A stretch of 52,967 bases of DNA from Clostridia bacterium (GCA_017520505.1 JAFXFN010000021.1:1-52967), one strand, 5' to 3'; positions 16,778 to 26,596 are shown, numbered from the stretch's first letter. Program-made: numbers and translations. Notes: generated from the letters alone by a model not told the origin.

Positions 16778-18907
16778 TTATACCGAATATGTACACATTT
16801 CGCTGAGCCATTTAAAAAGCTCATTATTTTCAAGCGGCTTTTTCTCTTTTTGGGGTATCAGATCAAACGAAAGCTCAATGGGGCTGTTATAGCTGCAATC
16901 AATAAAGCCCATATCTTTGAATATTTTTATTATAAGCAAAATCTTTACGTATTCAAGTCTGAGCTTGCGCACGGCGGTGCTTATAAGCAATCGGTTATTT
17001 CCGAGCTGTGAAAGGTCTTTGAGATATCTGAAAACAGCCGTACAGTCTGCTTTGTCGGGTATATATTTATTTTCGGGGAATATTCTTTTGTCAGCAATAT
17101 CCTCCGACAGCATATACTGCGAGGTTATATCCTCGCAAAGCGCACGTGAAAAGTCAATATCTCTTATTATCATCTGGCGGCTTCTTGTTCCCCTGAACTC
17201 ATTTACACCGAGATTAAACACGATATCCGTTGTGTCCCCCTCTGCAAATCCAAGCTCATCGGGTGCTTTACCGAATATCATACAGCGGTACTGCTCACCG
17301 TATCTTTCAAGTGTGATACGGGAATGCTTGTTTGTGGCAGTTGAATTCACCGCCGTCACGGCACAGTCACGCATTAAGAACAGCGGTGAGGGATTTGATG
17401 CGCCGTAAGGCTCAAGGCGTGAAAGCTCCTCTGCAAGCTCAAGCGTTGCATCTTCTTCCCTGAACTCAAAATCTATTTCTATTTTCTTTACCGTATCCTC
17501 TTCGCTTATATTGTTTTTTGCATATTCCTGAAGCTTTTTTCTGAATTCGGGCAATTTTTCCTTTGAGCAGGTAAGACCTGCGGCAAGTGCATGACCGCCG
17601 AATCTTTCAAGCGAATCGGAGCATTCCGAAAGCGCTGTATGAAGATTAAAGCCGTCAATGCTTCTGCCAGAGCCCTTGCCTTCGGATACACCGTCTTCAA
17701 ACGATATAAGTATGCACGGCAGATTATATTTTTCCGTAAGCTTTGATGCCACGATACCTATAACACCGTGGTGCCAGCCATCGTGATGAAGAACGAGTAT
17801 TTTCTCGTTTTTATCAAGATTTTCAGAGCGTATTATTTCTTCGGCTTCCTGCATTATATGCAGCTCCTCGCTTTGTCTTTGCACGTTTGACTGACAAAGT
17901 ATTTCGGCAATTTCTTCCGCTTCTTCTTTATTTTCCGTAAGCAAAAGCTTCACGGCAATATCGGCAGAGCCCATTCTGCCTGCGGCATTTATCCTCGGTG
18001 CAAGTGTGAAGCTGATAACGGATGACGTCACCTTTTTCATTCCCGTATCCGCACCGCTTGCCGCCATAAGTGCATTGAGCCCTGTGTTTTTAGAAAGCGA
18101 AAGCCTGTCAAGCCCATAGCTTACAATAAGTCGGTTTTCATCTGCAAGAGGCATAACGTCTGCTATAGTTCCTATCGCCGTAAGGTCAGCATAGCTTTTG
18201 CAAACGTCAATGATCGCCGAAATATTAAGCTCCATATCATCGGGATCCGTATACGTTTTTCCCGTTGTCAGATACTGCTCACAGGCACAGATTATCTTGA
18301 AAACGACACCGACACCCGCAAGCTCCTTAAAGGGATATTCCGAATCACGTCTTTTGGGATCTATAACGGCAACAGCCGATGGTAATACCTCAGAGCACTC
18401 GTGGTGGTCTGTTATGACTGTATCAACACCGTACTGCGATGCAAATTTGACTTCATCAACTGCGGTAATACCCGTATCTACCGTTATAATAAGTCTTGTT
18501 CCGTTTTCTATCAGCCTCATAACGGCATCGGTATTAAGACCGTAGCCCTCATTCCCTCTGTTCGGGATATAATAATCAACGTCGCCGCCTATGGACTTTA
18601 TATATTTATAAAGATTGCACACGCTCGTTATTCCGTCAACGTCATAATCTCCGTAAACGGTTATCTTTTCGCAGTTATCAATCGCTGAAAGTATACGCAA
18701 AACGCCCTTGTCCATATCCTTTAAAAGGTAAGGATCGTACAGCACGGCGCAGTCTTTTTTCAGAAAATGAGCAGCGCTTTCCGCATCGCTGTAGCCTCTT
18801 GCACAAAGAAGCGATGCTGTGGGATATTTTATTTTAAGCGCTTTTGATATCTCTTCTGCGGCATACTCATCAAAATCCTTGAGCAGCCATTTATTTTTAC
18901 TCAGCAT
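16778..18907 (-). CDS. recJ: Single-stranded-DNA-specific exonuclease RecJ
   Basis: A 5'-3' single-strand exonuclease of the DHH family used in recombination and base-excision repair. Motifs: 'TVYGDYDVDGITSV' (motif I), 'IITVDTGI' (II), 'VITDHHE' (III, DHH), a DHHA1 region with 'FGGHALAAGLT', then an OB-fold and a C-terminal RecJ-like domain. Two starts are possible: ATG 18931 (717 aa) or ATG 18907 (709 aa). I prefer 18907, because the resulting 'MLSKNKW' start resembles Bacillus RecJ; it overlaps the upstream stop by 11 bases. The choice is uncertain. Confidence 0.9.
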   Translation of the reverse strand: MLSKNKWLLKDFDEYAAEEISKALKIKYPTASLLCARGYSDAESAAHFLKKDCAVLYDPYLLKDMDKGVLRILSAIDNCEKITVYGDYDVDGITSVCNLYKYIKSIGGDVDYYIPNRGNEGYGLNTDAVMRLIENGTRLIITVDTGITAVDEVKFASQYGVDTVITDHHECSEVLPSAVAVIDPKRRDSEYPFKELAGVGVVFKIICACEQYLTTGKTYTDPDDMELNISAIIDVCKSYADLTAIGTIADVMPLADENRLIVSYGLDRLSLSKNTGLNALMAASGADTGMKKVTSSVISFTLAPRINAAGRMGSADIAVKLLLTENKEEAEEIAEILCQSNVQRQSEELHIMQEAEEIIRSENLDKNEKILVLHHDGWHHGVIGIVASKLTEKYNLPCILISFEDGVSEGKGSGRSIDGFNLHTALSECSDSLERFGGHALAAGLTCSKEKLPEFRKKLQEYAKNNISEEDTVKKIEIDFEFREEDATLELAEELSRLEPYGASNPSPLFLMRDCAVTAVNSTATNKHSRITLERYGEQYRCMIFGKAPDELGFAEGDTTDIVFNLGVNEFRGTRSRQMIIRDIDFSRALCEDITSQYMLSEDIADKRIFPENKYIPDKADCTAVFRYLKDLSQLGNNRLLISTAVRKLRLEYVKILLIIKIFKDMGFIDCSYNSPIELSFDLIPQKEKKPLENNELFKWLSEMCTYSV

Positions 18908-19349
18908 TCTCCGTACCGTCCGATTTTTCATTTATGATCTTCACGATCTTCATCTTGTTTCTTTTATTTTTTGCGGTTTTTTCAAGGGCGAATATTACGG
19001 CATACGAAAGTATGACACCGCCCAGAGCACCAAACGGTGCATATTCAGCCGAAAGCAAGTACACCGCACCGTAGCACAAAGCCGCAACAGCTATTGGCAA
19101 CAAGAACAATAGTGCTGCCGCCCCTATTACGTAGCCCGACGGTGATTCAACAATCACGTTGTCGCCTGTCTTTGCGCCTATCGAATTATCCGCCTCGGCT
19201 GTAAATTTATCATCACCGAGGAAAATATCACACGCACCGCACGATTTTCCGCCGTTTGCGTGACATTCGGCGCATGCGCTTTTTCTTTCGGCACAAACTA
19301 TTGCCGTTTTACTGTTCTTTATACTAACAACAGTGCATTTCGCTGTCAT
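18897..19349 (-). CDS. RseC/MucC-family (SoxR-reducing system) membrane protein
   Basis: A 150-residue protein with an N-terminal Cys-rich part (C19, C26, C29, C37, C40: 'CAECHANGGKSCGAC'), two membrane helices at about 72-92 and 96-115, and a basic C-terminal tail. This is the layout of PF04246. RseC works with Rnf-type electron transfer to reduce SoxR in proteobacteria; in Clostridia the role is unclear. No rnf genes lie in this window. It sits between the FAD dehydrogenase (12 bases) and recJ (overlap), with no direct functional link visible. Confidence 0.8.
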   Translation of the reverse strand: MTAKCTVVSIKNSKTAIVCAERKSACAECHANGGKSCGACDIFLGDDKFTAEADNSIGAKTGDNVIVESPSGYVIGAAALLFLLPIAVAALCYGAVYLLSAEYAPFGALGGVILSYAVIFALEKTAKNKRNKMKIVKIINEKSDGTENAE

Positions 19350-19361
19350 AAATAAACCTCT

Positions 19362-20924
19362 TTATGCGTTTTCCATTACGGCACGTGCCGCCCTCATTCC
19401 GTCAATTGCGGCACTCGTTATACCGCCCGCATAGCCTGCACCCTCACCGCAGGGATAAACACCCGTCATATACGGTGTCTGCATGCTTTCATCTCTCGTT
19501 ATTCTTACAGGCGACGACGTCCTTGTTTCAGGTGCTGTAAGCGGTGTTTTGTCTTTGGCAAAGCCGTGAATTTTTCTGTCGAATGACAAAAGTCCTTCTT
19601 TGAGCGTTTCCGTGATAAATGACGGGAATATGTCAGAAAGATCGCAAAGTGTATACTTGCCGTTCATATACGACGGAGTATACGCAGGCTCACTTTCCCG
19701 CTTGCCACGGAGCAAGTCACCGACCGTCATAACGGGTGCCGAATAATCACCGCCCGCTTTCCCGAACGCTGTTTTCTCGATATTACGCTGAAATTCTATT
19801 GCACCTGTCGGTGTATTGCCGTAATCCTCCGGAAGAACCGAAACACAAACGGCAGAATTGGCATAGGGACCGCTTCGGCTGCTATAGCTCATTCCGTTTG
19901 TACAGATCTCATCTGCATCCGAAGATGACGGAACGACGACTCCGCCGGGGCACATACAAAACGTATATGCACCTCTGCCCCCTGCGCCTCTGTCGGAAAG
20001 CGCATATTCTCCCTGCGGAAGTATATCCGCATATTTTTCACAAAGCTCACCGTAAAGACTGCGGTTTATGTCGCTTTGCAAATGCTCTATCCTTACGCCT
20101 ACGGAATATGCCTTCGGCGTAAGTATCACACCGTTTTTCATAAGCATACCGTAAGTATCACGTGCGCTGTGACCTACGGCAAGTATAACGGCATCAAATA
20201 TTTCTTCATCGCCCGACGATGTTTTGACACAAACACCGCCGTTTTTATTTGATATGGAATCAACCCTTGTGCGGTAGCGGATATCGCCGCCGTTTTTTAC
20301 GACCTCGTCGGATATTCCCTTTACAACGTCACGCAAAATGTCAGTTCCTATATGCGGTTTTGCAAGTGTCAGCACGCTTTTCGGCGCACCGAACTTCACA
20401 AGCATTTTCAAAACGTATCCGCAAGCGGGATCGTTTATTCTCGTATACAGCTTGCCGTCTGAAAACGTACCTGCGCCGCCTGCGCCGAACTGAACATTTG
20501 ATTCTGTATCGAGCGCACCGCCCGATATAAAGCGTTCTACATTCTGCGTACGCTCCTGCACCTCTGCCCCTCTTTCGTATACAACAGGCGAGAAGCCGTA
20601 TTGTGACAGCAAAAGAGATGCAAACATTCCCGCAGGACCGAAGCCGATAACACACACACGCTTTTTCTTTCGAGGCGTGACCTCAAAGGAAGATTCTTCA
20701 TATACGTCAGCACCGTTTATTTTGGGGATTTTTCCGTTTTCAAGCTCTGCAAGTACAGAGTAAACGAACACGGGATTATCACGTTTTCTCATATCGAGGG
20801 ATTTTTTGTAAACGGAAAATACTCCCCCGTTTATTTTTCCGACACGCTTGCGTGCTTCAAAAAGCACCTCATCTTCAGATGACGTTATCGGAAGCTTTAT
20901 ATCTTTAATCAGCAGTTTTTTCAT
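19362..20924 (-). CDS. FAD-dependent dehydrogenase (COG2509 type)
   Basis: A 520-residue flavoprotein. The first 90 residues are an extra N-terminal domain, then the Rossmann dinucleotide motif 'VCVIGFGPAGMFASLLL' near 92-108, 'NVQFGAGGAGTFSDGKLYTRI' in short blocks, and a C-terminal 'YPCGEGAGYAGGITSAAIDG' FAD-binding signature. These mark the uncharacterised COG2509 dehydrogenases. The substrate is unknown. The start overlaps the cdaR 3' end by 20 bases, with only a weak ribosome site, so coupling is likely. In many Firmicutes glmM occupies this slot after cdaA-cdaR; here it does not. Confidence 0.85.
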   Translation of the reverse strand: MKKLLIKDIKLPITSSEDEVLFEARKRVGKINGGVFSVYKKSLDMRKRDNPVFVYSVLAELENGKIPKINGADVYEESSFEVTPRKKKRVCVIGFGPAGMFASLLLSQYGFSPVVYERGAEVQERTQNVERFISGGALDTESNVQFGAGGAGTFSDGKLYTRINDPACGYVLKMLVKFGAPKSVLTLAKPHIGTDILRDVVKGISDEVVKNGGDIRYRTRVDSISNKNGGVCVKTSSGDEEIFDAVILAVGHSARDTYGMLMKNGVILTPKAYSVGVRIEHLQSDINRSLYGELCEKYADILPQGEYALSDRGAGGRGAYTFCMCPGGVVVPSSSDADEICTNGMSYSSRSGPYANSAVCVSVLPEDYGNTPTGAIEFQRNIEKTAFGKAGGDYSAPVMTVGDLLRGKRESEPAYTPSYMNGKYTLCDLSDIFPSFITETLKEGLLSFDRKIHGFAKDKTPLTAPETRTSSPVRITRDESMQTPYMTGVYPCGEGAGYAGGITSAAIDGMRAARAVMENA

Positions 20925-22200
20925 TGAAGCTCACAGGTAAATAATAATTTTCCAAAAGATATGCGCCGTTATTCGACGGAATGTTCAGCTTGACATCTGC
21001 CTCGACATTATACCGTCCGTCAAATGACTGTATTGACGAAAGGTCAACTGTAACCGATATGTTATCAGCATTTAAAGTATGTAAATATTCGCTGTCGTTA
21101 TTCACACGCACGTAAACCTTTACCGTGGATGTAACAACGTCACATTCAATGTTGTCGGGAAGATTTTTGAATATAACATTTTCCTTCGGCACGGCTATAC
21201 TTTTGACAGTTGAACCTATATGCTTTATCTGAACGTCAACGTCCTCTGTTCCGCTTATATTTTCAACTCCTTCAGGAAGCGTTACCGCTGCTTTTATAAC
21301 GGTGTCCGCCGTTATCGCAGTTTCGTCAACAACAAGCACGCTTATCTGATCTATACCGTCAACCGCCTCACGGTCACCTCTTATGATAATGCTTGGCGGT
21401 GTCAGTGTTATTTCGGTATTTCTCTCATTGTAATATCCGTATTTTGTTTTAACAACAAGCGGTATTTCCTTTTCCTTGAGCACACTTGCCTTTACTGTTA
21501 TTTCACTGACAGACGCCTTGACATAAGGACTTGTAAACACCTCGTCATCTGCGGTGTACATCTGTACAGGCGATACGATAGTAACAGAATCCGTTATTAC
21601 ACCGGGAGAAACGGTCGCCTGAGCATACGATATCTTTTCAAGGACATCAACAGGGCCTTCAACGGTTATGTAATTTGTTCCCAGTATCTCGGAGTGAAGC
21701 GTACAGCCCGACGGTATCTGATAGTCGGTTGCTTTCACTTTAACGGGTATTTGCTTTTTCTGATTTGCGGAAATATATACCGTTATCTGTTCGGGATATA
21801 CACTTACAAGCGTAATGCCGTTATCGACCTTCACAGATACAGGAAGTGTGTACTGTCCGGCTTCCGTTACAGCGCCGGCATCTACGTACACGTCAATATC
21901 ATCTGTATCGATATTGATAACATCCGAATATCTGCCCTTCACAGTAACGTCTGCTGTTTCACCGTTTCCGTAGATCACTGAAAATCCGCTTCCGACACCG
22001 ACAACGTCTATGAGATTTCCGTTTACGTTTCTTTCCTGAAGACGGCTGTCAGTACCGACAGCGTAAAACCATATAAAGAACGCAACGACTACGGCAAGAA
22101 CCTTAGCCGCAAAGCTTATTATTTTTTCTTTTTTGCCCGATGAAGGCTTTACAGCCTCATCATCTGTATATTCTTCTTTAATGTTTTCGTTTTCTGTCAT
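20905..22200 (-). CDS. cdaR: CdaR, YbbR-domain regulator of the diadenylate cyclase
   Basis: A membrane-anchored extracytoplasmic protein of 431 residues. One N-terminal helix (about 29-47, 'AAKVLAVVVAFFIWFYAVG') is followed by four tandem YbbR-type beta domains. CdaR binds CdaA and changes c-di-AMP synthesis. The gene is 13 bases after cdaA, with a GTGGTGG ribosome site, which is the canonical arrangement. The acidic cytosolic tail before the helix is unusually long (about 28 residues). Confidence 0.9.
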   Translation of the reverse strand: MTENENIKEEYTDDEAVKPSSGKKEKIISFAAKVLAVVVAFFIWFYAVGTDSRLQERNVNGNLIDVVGVGSGFSVIYGNGETADVTVKGRYSDVINIDTDDIDVYVDAGAVTEAGQYTLPVSVKVDNGITLVSVYPEQITVYISANQKKQIPVKVKATDYQIPSGCTLHSEILGTNYITVEGPVDVLEKISYAQATVSPGVITDSVTIVSPVQMYTADDEVFTSPYVKASVSEITVKASVLKEKEIPLVVKTKYGYYNERNTEITLTPPSIIIRGDREAVDGIDQISVLVVDETAITADTVIKAAVTLPEGVENISGTEDVDVQIKHIGSTVKSIAVPKENVIFKNLPDNIECDVVTSTVKVYVRVNNDSEYLHTLNADNISVTVDLSSIQSFDGRYNVEADVKLNIPSNNGAYLLENYYLPVSFNEKTAD

Positions 22201-22213
22201 TTAAACCACCACA

Positions 22214-23083
22214 TCAATCGTTTTTCTTTTTTATTCCCATAATGGTCTTTGCGCCTTGCATTGACTTTTTAGGTACTACAAGGAGAGATACAAGCTGATT
22301 ATAAAGTGAACGGTAATCGAAATTTCGCATCAATTCACCGTTAAGTGCAATGGATATCGTACCTGTTTCCTCACTGACGGAAATTATTACAGCATCGCTG
22401 TTTTCGCTCATACCTATAGCGGCTCTGTGGCGAGTACCCAAAGAGGCATCGACCTCATCGCTCGTTGTAAGAGGTAAATAACATCCTGCGGCATAAAGTC
22501 TTGTGCCCGTGATTATTGCCGCTCCGTCGTGCAGAGGAGAGTTTTTAAAAAATATGTTCTTGATAAGCAAAGCGCTGACATTTGCATTGACTACCGTTCC
22601 GGTTTTAATTATATCACCGAGCTTTGTCGTTCTTTCAATGACAATAAGTGCGCCTGTTTTTGTTTTTGACATATCGCACACAGCGTCACATATACCGGTT
22701 ATTGCCGCTGATATTTCAGCACTACTCTTTTGCTCGCCTATATTACGCAAGCTTTTAAGCGGCTCACCGCCAACCTTTTCGAGAGCTGAACGAAGCTCGG
22801 GCTGAAACAGCACGATGATCGATACGATACCGACTTGGAATATATTCGACAAAAGAAAGCGAAGCGCATGCATCTGTGCAAATTCACTTACAATAAAAAT
22901 AAGTGCAAGGAACAAAACGCCTGCCGCAAGCTTACCTGCACGTCTGTCCCTGATGAATTTATAAAGCTGATAAAGCAAAAAAGCGACAATTACAATATCT
23001 ATATAATCAATTATTCCCATCGACCTTATTTGTGAGCCGAAATCGGAAAGAATATTACCCACACCGTCAAAAAATCCAGACAT
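22214..23083 (-). CDS. cdaA: Diadenylate cyclase CdaA
   Basis: Membrane enzyme that condenses two ATP into cyclic di-AMP, which controls potassium and osmolyte transport and wall homeostasis. Two in-frame ATGs exist (23095 and 23083). GGGGGA lies between them at the right distance for 23083, so the protein is taken as 289 residues. Three membrane helices at about 27-42, 53-68 and 78-93 precede the DAC domain, with DGA at 186-188 and RHR at 218-220, both intact. It is the first gene of the long minus-strand unit. The upstream region is AT-rich, and I see no clean promoter (a weak TATGAT only). Confidence 0.93.
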   Translation of the reverse strand: MSGFFDGVGNILSDFGSQIRSMGIIDYIDIVIVAFLLYQLYKFIRDRRAGKLAAGVLFLALIFIVSEFAQMHALRFLLSNIFQVGIVSIIVLFQPELRSALEKVGGEPLKSLRNIGEQKSSAEISAAITGICDAVCDMSKTKTGALIVIERTTKLGDIIKTGTVVNANVSALLIKNIFFKNSPLHDGAAIITGTRLYAAGCYLPLTTSDEVDASLGTRHRAAIGMSENSDAVIISVSEETGTISIALNGELMRNFDYRSLYNQLVSLLVVPKKSMQGAKTIMGIKKKND

Positions 23084-23280
23084 ACTATCCCCCATTAATA
23101 TATTACTTATATATCATAACATATCCCAAAATTTAAATCTTCAATAAATCATAAACTATTTTATAATAAATTACGAAAGGAGATACTTTAAAAAACTGTT
23201 TTCCCTTTCAAATTATTCATTCAAACTTAAGATTCGAAGATAAAATTTACAAAAAATTAATGCTTGTGGAAATTTTATCA

Positions 23281-23310
23281 TTGCAAATAATATGGATTTT
23301 ATGATATAAT
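23281..23310 (+). promoter_or_regulatory. Sigma-A-type promoter of the ATPase-vor-isp operon
   Basis: TTGCAA at 23281-23286 and TATAAT at 23305-23310, 18-base spacer, extended by TGA before the -10. It lies 33 bases upstream of the ATG at 23343. Confidence 0.7.
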
Positions 23311-23342
23311 GATTGATAATTCGATGGTTTGCGGTGGTTTTT

Positions 23343-24002
23343 ATGAATTTTTGTTCAAAGCTTCTTATTGTGACGGGGCATTTCGGCTCAGGAAAAACGA
23401 ATATTGCTGTTAATATTGCGCTGTCTCTCGCTGAACGCGGCGAAAAAGTAACGGTCGTTGACTTTGACACAGTCAATCCTTATTTCCGTTCAAAGGATTC
23501 AGAGGAGCTTATGAAAAGCTGCGGCGTGCAAGTTATTGCGCCCGAATTTGCAAATTCCAACGTTGATATACCGTCTATCCCCGCAGAGGTATATTCGGTT
23601 TTCGAGAAGGTAAAGCACGGTGAAACGTGTATTTTAGATGTCGGAGGCGACGGTCTTGGGGCAACGGCTCTCGGCTTTTTCAACAAGGAAATAACAGAGT
23701 TCGGTTACGAAATGATGTACGTCATAAATATGTACCGTCCGATAACGGAAACACCGCAGGACGCATATACGATAATGCGTGAAATCGAAAACAGAAGCAG
23801 ACTGAAATGCACTTGCTTCATCAACAATTCAAATCTTGGAAAATTCACTCGGAAAGAGGATATTGAGGATTCTTTCGCTTACGCCGAAAAGTTCTCCTCT
23901 CTCTCCGGTCTGAATATAAAATTCACCTCGGTAACAGATGAAATTCCGTTTTCATCAGACGGGGTGTTCAAAATGAAAAATATAACGAAAAAGTTATTTT
24001 AG
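23343..24002 (+). CDS. P-loop ATPase (MinD/ParA-like) preceding the 2-oxoacid oxidoreductase genes
   Basis: A 219-residue cytosolic NTPase. The start is the ATG at 23343 with GGTGG nine bases upstream; the TTG at 23313 has no ribosome site. Walker A GHFGSGKT is at 12-19, followed by 'VTVVDFDTVNPYFRS', which resembles the switch region of ParA/CobQ-type ATPases, and 'CILDVGGDGLGA' as Walker B. I do not know its function. It stands eight bases before the ferredoxin subunit gene, so it may help insert cofactors or assemble the oxidoreductase (inference from position only). Confidence 0.75.
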   Translation: MNFCSKLLIVTGHFGSGKTNIAVNIALSLAERGEKVTVVDFDTVNPYFRSKDSEELMKSCGVQVIAPEFANSNVDIPSIPAEVYSVFEKVKHGETCILDVGGDGLGATALGFFNKEITEFGYEMMYVINMYRPITETPQDAYTIMREIENRSRLKCTCFINNSNLGKFTRKEDIEDSFAYAEKFSSLSGLNIKFTSVTDEIPFSSDGVFKMKNITKKLF

Positions 24003-24010
24003 GAGGAATT

Positions 24011-24241
24011 ATGAACAGAGTAACCTTCAACACTGAAAGGTGTAAGGGCTGCGGACTTTGTGTTGTGGCATGCCCTAAAAAAATCGTATCTCTCGACACC
24101 TCCGTGCTCAACGCAAAGGGTTATCACCCTGCGCAAGTTACGGACATGGCTTCCTGCATCGCATGTGCGATGTGTGCAACTATGTGTCCCGACGCTGTGA
24201 TCACGGTTGAAAAAGATGTAGAAAAGGAACAGGAGGCTTAA
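24011..24241 (+). CDS. 2-oxoacid:ferredoxin oxidoreductase, 2x[4Fe-4S] ferredoxin (delta) subunit
   Basis: A 76-residue dicluster ferredoxin. Two complete CxxCxxCxxxCP motifs start at C11 ('CKGCGLCVVACP') and near residue 54 ('CIACAMCATMCP'). It passes electrons from the TPP centre of the enzyme to free ferredoxin. AGGAGG precedes the ATG, and the alpha subunit gene starts two bases after its stop. Length matches VorD/KorD subunits. Confidence 0.92.
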   Translation: MNRVTFNTERCKGCGLCVVACPKKIVSLDTSVLNAKGYHPAQVTDMASCIACAMCATMCPDAVITVEKDVEKEQEA

Positions 24242-24243
24242 GT

Positions 24244-25302
24244 ATGGCAAAGGTACTTATGAAAGGTAATGAAGCTATTGCCGAGGCTGCTATAAAAGCA
24301 GGCTGTCTTCATTATTTCGGTTATCCCATAACCCCCCAGACGGAAATTGCCGAATATATGGCAAAGAGAATGCCCAAGGTAGGCGGTCTTTGTCTTCAGG
24401 CAGAATCCGAGGTTTCGGCTATTAATATGATCTACGGTGCTGCTGCTTCCGGCACACGCTGTATGACGTCATCCTCTTCGCCCGGTATCAGCCTTAAGAG
24501 CGAGGGTATAAGCTACATAGTCGGATGCGACCTTCCCTGCGTTATCCTTAACGTACAGAGAGGCGGCCCCGGTCTCGGCGGTATCCAGCCCTCACAGGCA
24601 GACTATTATCAGGCAACGAAGGCTCTCGGCCACGGTGATATGCACCTTTTCGTGCTTGCTCCCGCTTCCGTTCAGGAAATGGCAGAGCTTACATGTGAAG
24701 CATTTGACATTGCCGATATGTACCGTGTTCCCGTTCTCATTCTTGCAGACGGTGCGCTCGGTCAGATGATGGAGCCCGTTGATTTTGATACAATCAAAAA
24801 GAGAGATATCCCCGAAAAGGATTGGGCTGCTTGCGGTCACGGCGGTAAGCGTAAGAAGAATATTCTTACGTCCCTCTTCCTCAATCCCGAAGAGCTTGAA
24901 AATTCAGTTCTCGCAAGATATGAGAAATATAAAAAGATAGACGAAAACGAAGTCAGATGCGAGCAGTTTATGACAGAGGATGCCGATATCGTTGTTGTTG
25001 CATACGGTATCACCTCACGTATCTGTAAGAGTGCCGTAACAGCGGCAAGAGCAAAGGGTATAAAGGTCGGTATGCTCCGTCCCATCACTCTTTCTCCGTT
25101 CCCTGCAAAGGAACTCAAGGCACTTTCCGAAACAGCAAGCAAGTTCCTCACAGTTGAGCTTAACATGGGCCAGATGATAACTGACGTTAAGCTTGCAATC
25201 GAATGCTCACGTCCCGTTGAATTTCTCGGAAGAACGGGCGGTTCTATGATGACGGTTGAAGACGTGCTTGCAAAGATCGAAGAAATGGGAGGTAATAAAT
25301 AA
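24244..25302 (+). CDS. vorB: 2-oxoacid:ferredoxin oxidoreductase alpha subunit (VorB type)
   Basis: A 352-residue alpha subunit with the pyrimidine-binding domain ('[15 protein letters not shown]', '[18 protein letters not shown]', '[18 protein letters not shown]') and the transketolase C-terminal-like domain ('[16 protein letters not shown]', '[10 protein letters not shown]'). The '[19 protein letters not shown]' block is the family's substrate loop. The group is annotated as 3-methyl-2-oxobutanoate (branched-chain) or 2-oxoglutarate oxidoreductase; the sequence alone does not settle the substrate. The next gene overlaps it by one base. Confidence 0.9.
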   Translation: MAKVLMKGNEAIAEAAIKAGCLHYFGYPITPQTEIAEYMAKRMPKVGGLCLQAESEVSAINMIYGAAASGTRCMTSSSSPGISLKSEGISYIVGCDLPCVILNVQRGGPGLGGIQPSQADYYQATKALGHGDMHLFVLAPASVQEMAELTCEAFDIADMYRVPVLILADGALGQMMEPVDFDTIKKRDIPEKDWAACGHGGKRKKNILTSLFLNPEELENSVLARYEKYKKIDENEVRCEQFMTEDADIVVVAYGITSRICKSAVTAARAKGIKVGMLRPITLSPFPAKELKALSETASKFLTVELNMGQMITDVKLAIECSRPVEFLGRTGGSMMTVEDVLAKIEEMGGNK

Positions 25303-26045
25303 TGTCGGTTGTATTCAAGAAACCTAACGCAATGTCCGATGTTCCCATGCACTATTGCCCCGGCTGTACACACGGTATCGTGCACAGACTCGTTGCAGAA
25401 GTTCTCGATGAGCTCGGTATAGAAGGTCAGGCTGTAGGTGTTGCGCCCGTTGGTTGCGCAGTATTTGCATATAATTACTTCGAATGTGATATGATAGAAG
25501 CAGCGCATGGACGTGCTCCCGCAGTTGCTACAGGTGTTAAGCGCACACATCCAGACAACGTGGTATTCACATACCAGGGCGACGGTGACTTAGCGGCTAT
25601 CGGTACTGCCGAAACGGTACACGTAGGCGCAAGAGGCGAAAACATCACGATCATCTTTATAAACAACGCAAACTACGGTATGACAGGCGGTCAGATGGCT
25701 CCTACGACGATGCTCGGCCAGGTAACGACAACATCCCCCTACGGACGTGACAAGAACATCCAGGGACATCCCATACACGTATGTGAGCTTATGGCAACTC
25801 TTGACGGTGTTGCTTACGCTGAACGTGTTGCCGTAAACGATGTCAAGGGCGTAAGAGCAACAAAGAAAGCCATCAAGAAGGCTTTCCAGGCACAGATAGA
25901 CAAGAAGGGACTTTCGATCGTCGAGATCCTCTCCACATGTCCTACAAACTGGGGACTTTCACCCGTTGAAGCTCTCAAGTTCGTTGAAGAAAAAATGAAA
26001 CCCGTATATCCTCTCGGTGTTTACAAAGACACCACAGGATATTGA
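25302..26045 (+). CDS. 2-oxoacid:ferredoxin oxidoreductase beta subunit (TPP-binding)
   Basis: A 247-residue subunit carrying thiamine diphosphate. '[17 protein letters not shown]' opens the domain, and the TPP/Mg motif runs from '[18 protein letters not shown]' to '[16 protein letters not shown]'. It decarboxylates the 2-oxoacid and, with CoA, gives acyl-CoA plus reduced ferredoxin. Residues C20 and C23 near the N-terminus are typical. It overlaps the alpha gene by one base. Confidence 0.92.
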   Translation: MSVVFKKPNAMSDVPMHYCPGCTHGIVHRLVAEVLDELGIEGQAVGVAPVGCAVFAYNYFECDMIEAAHGRAPAVATGVKRTHPDNVVFTYQGDGDLAAIGTAETVHVGARGENITIIFINNANYGMTGGQMAPTTMLGQVTTTSPYGRDKNIQGHPIHVCELMATLDGVAYAERVAVNDVKGVRATKKAIKKAFQAQIDKKGLSIVEILSTCPTNWGLSPVEALKFVEEKMKPVYPLGVYKDTTGY

Positions 26046-26059
26046 TACAGGAGGTTAAT

Positions 26060-26596
26060 ATGACAAGCAGAATTTTATTCGCAGGCTTTGGCGGACAAGG
26101 TATTCTCTTCTCCGGCAAACAGTGTGCAAAAACAGGTATGCAGCTCGGAAAATGCGTAACCTGGCTTCCCTCCTACGGTCCCGAACAGCGTGGCGGTACG
26201 TGTAACTGCAGCGTTATCATCTCCGACGAGGATATAGGCTCTCCCCTTGTAAACACTCCCGATATTCTTATCGCCTTCAACGCGCCCTCGTTCGATAAAT
26301 TCGAACCGAAGGTAGTAGCGGGCGGCGCTGTATTTTCCGACAGCACACTCATTTCCAAAAAATCCGAAAGAAGCGATATTTCCGCATACACTATCCCTGC
26401 AACTGAGCTTGCAAATGAGATGAACGCTCCCAAGCTTGCAAACGTTATTATGCTCGGATACGTTATAGCAAAGACAAATATATTTGATTTTGATTACTTT
26501 GCTGAAAAACTCACTGCATCTGTTCCCGAATCAAAGGCAGAGCTTCGTGAGCTTAACAAGAAGGCGCTTCTTCTCGGCTACAACTACGCAGAATGA
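26060..26596 (+). CDS. 2-oxoacid:ferredoxin oxidoreductase gamma subunit
   Basis: A 178-residue subunit of the POR_N gamma domain family: 'ILFAGFGGQGILFSGK' near the N-terminus, 'SYGPEQRGGTCNCSVIIS' in the middle, and 'APKLANVIMLGYV' later. The start is the ATG at 26060 with AGGAGG at 26049-26054. An in-frame TTG at 26042 lies in the previous stop and has no ribosome site. It completes the four-subunit enzyme. Its stop overlaps the ispD start as ATGA. Confidence 0.9.
   Translation: MTSRILFAGFGGQGILFSGKQCAKTGMQLGKCVTWLPSYGPEQRGGTCNCSVIISDEDIGSPLVNTPDILIAFNAPSFDKFEPKVVAGGAVFSDSTLISKKSERSDISAYTIPATELANEMNAPKLANVIMLGYVIAKTNIFDFDYFAEKLTASVPESKAELRELNKKALLLGYNYAE

Noticed and set aside
21220..21981. 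Plus-strand 253-codon frame opposite cdaR
   Set aside because: Shadow of cdaR with Tyr/Arg/Cys-rich translation and no domain.
23155..23220. AAAGGAG followed by a possible small gene in the cdaA/ATPase gap
   Set aside because: No start codon follows at a usable distance and frames close within a few codons.
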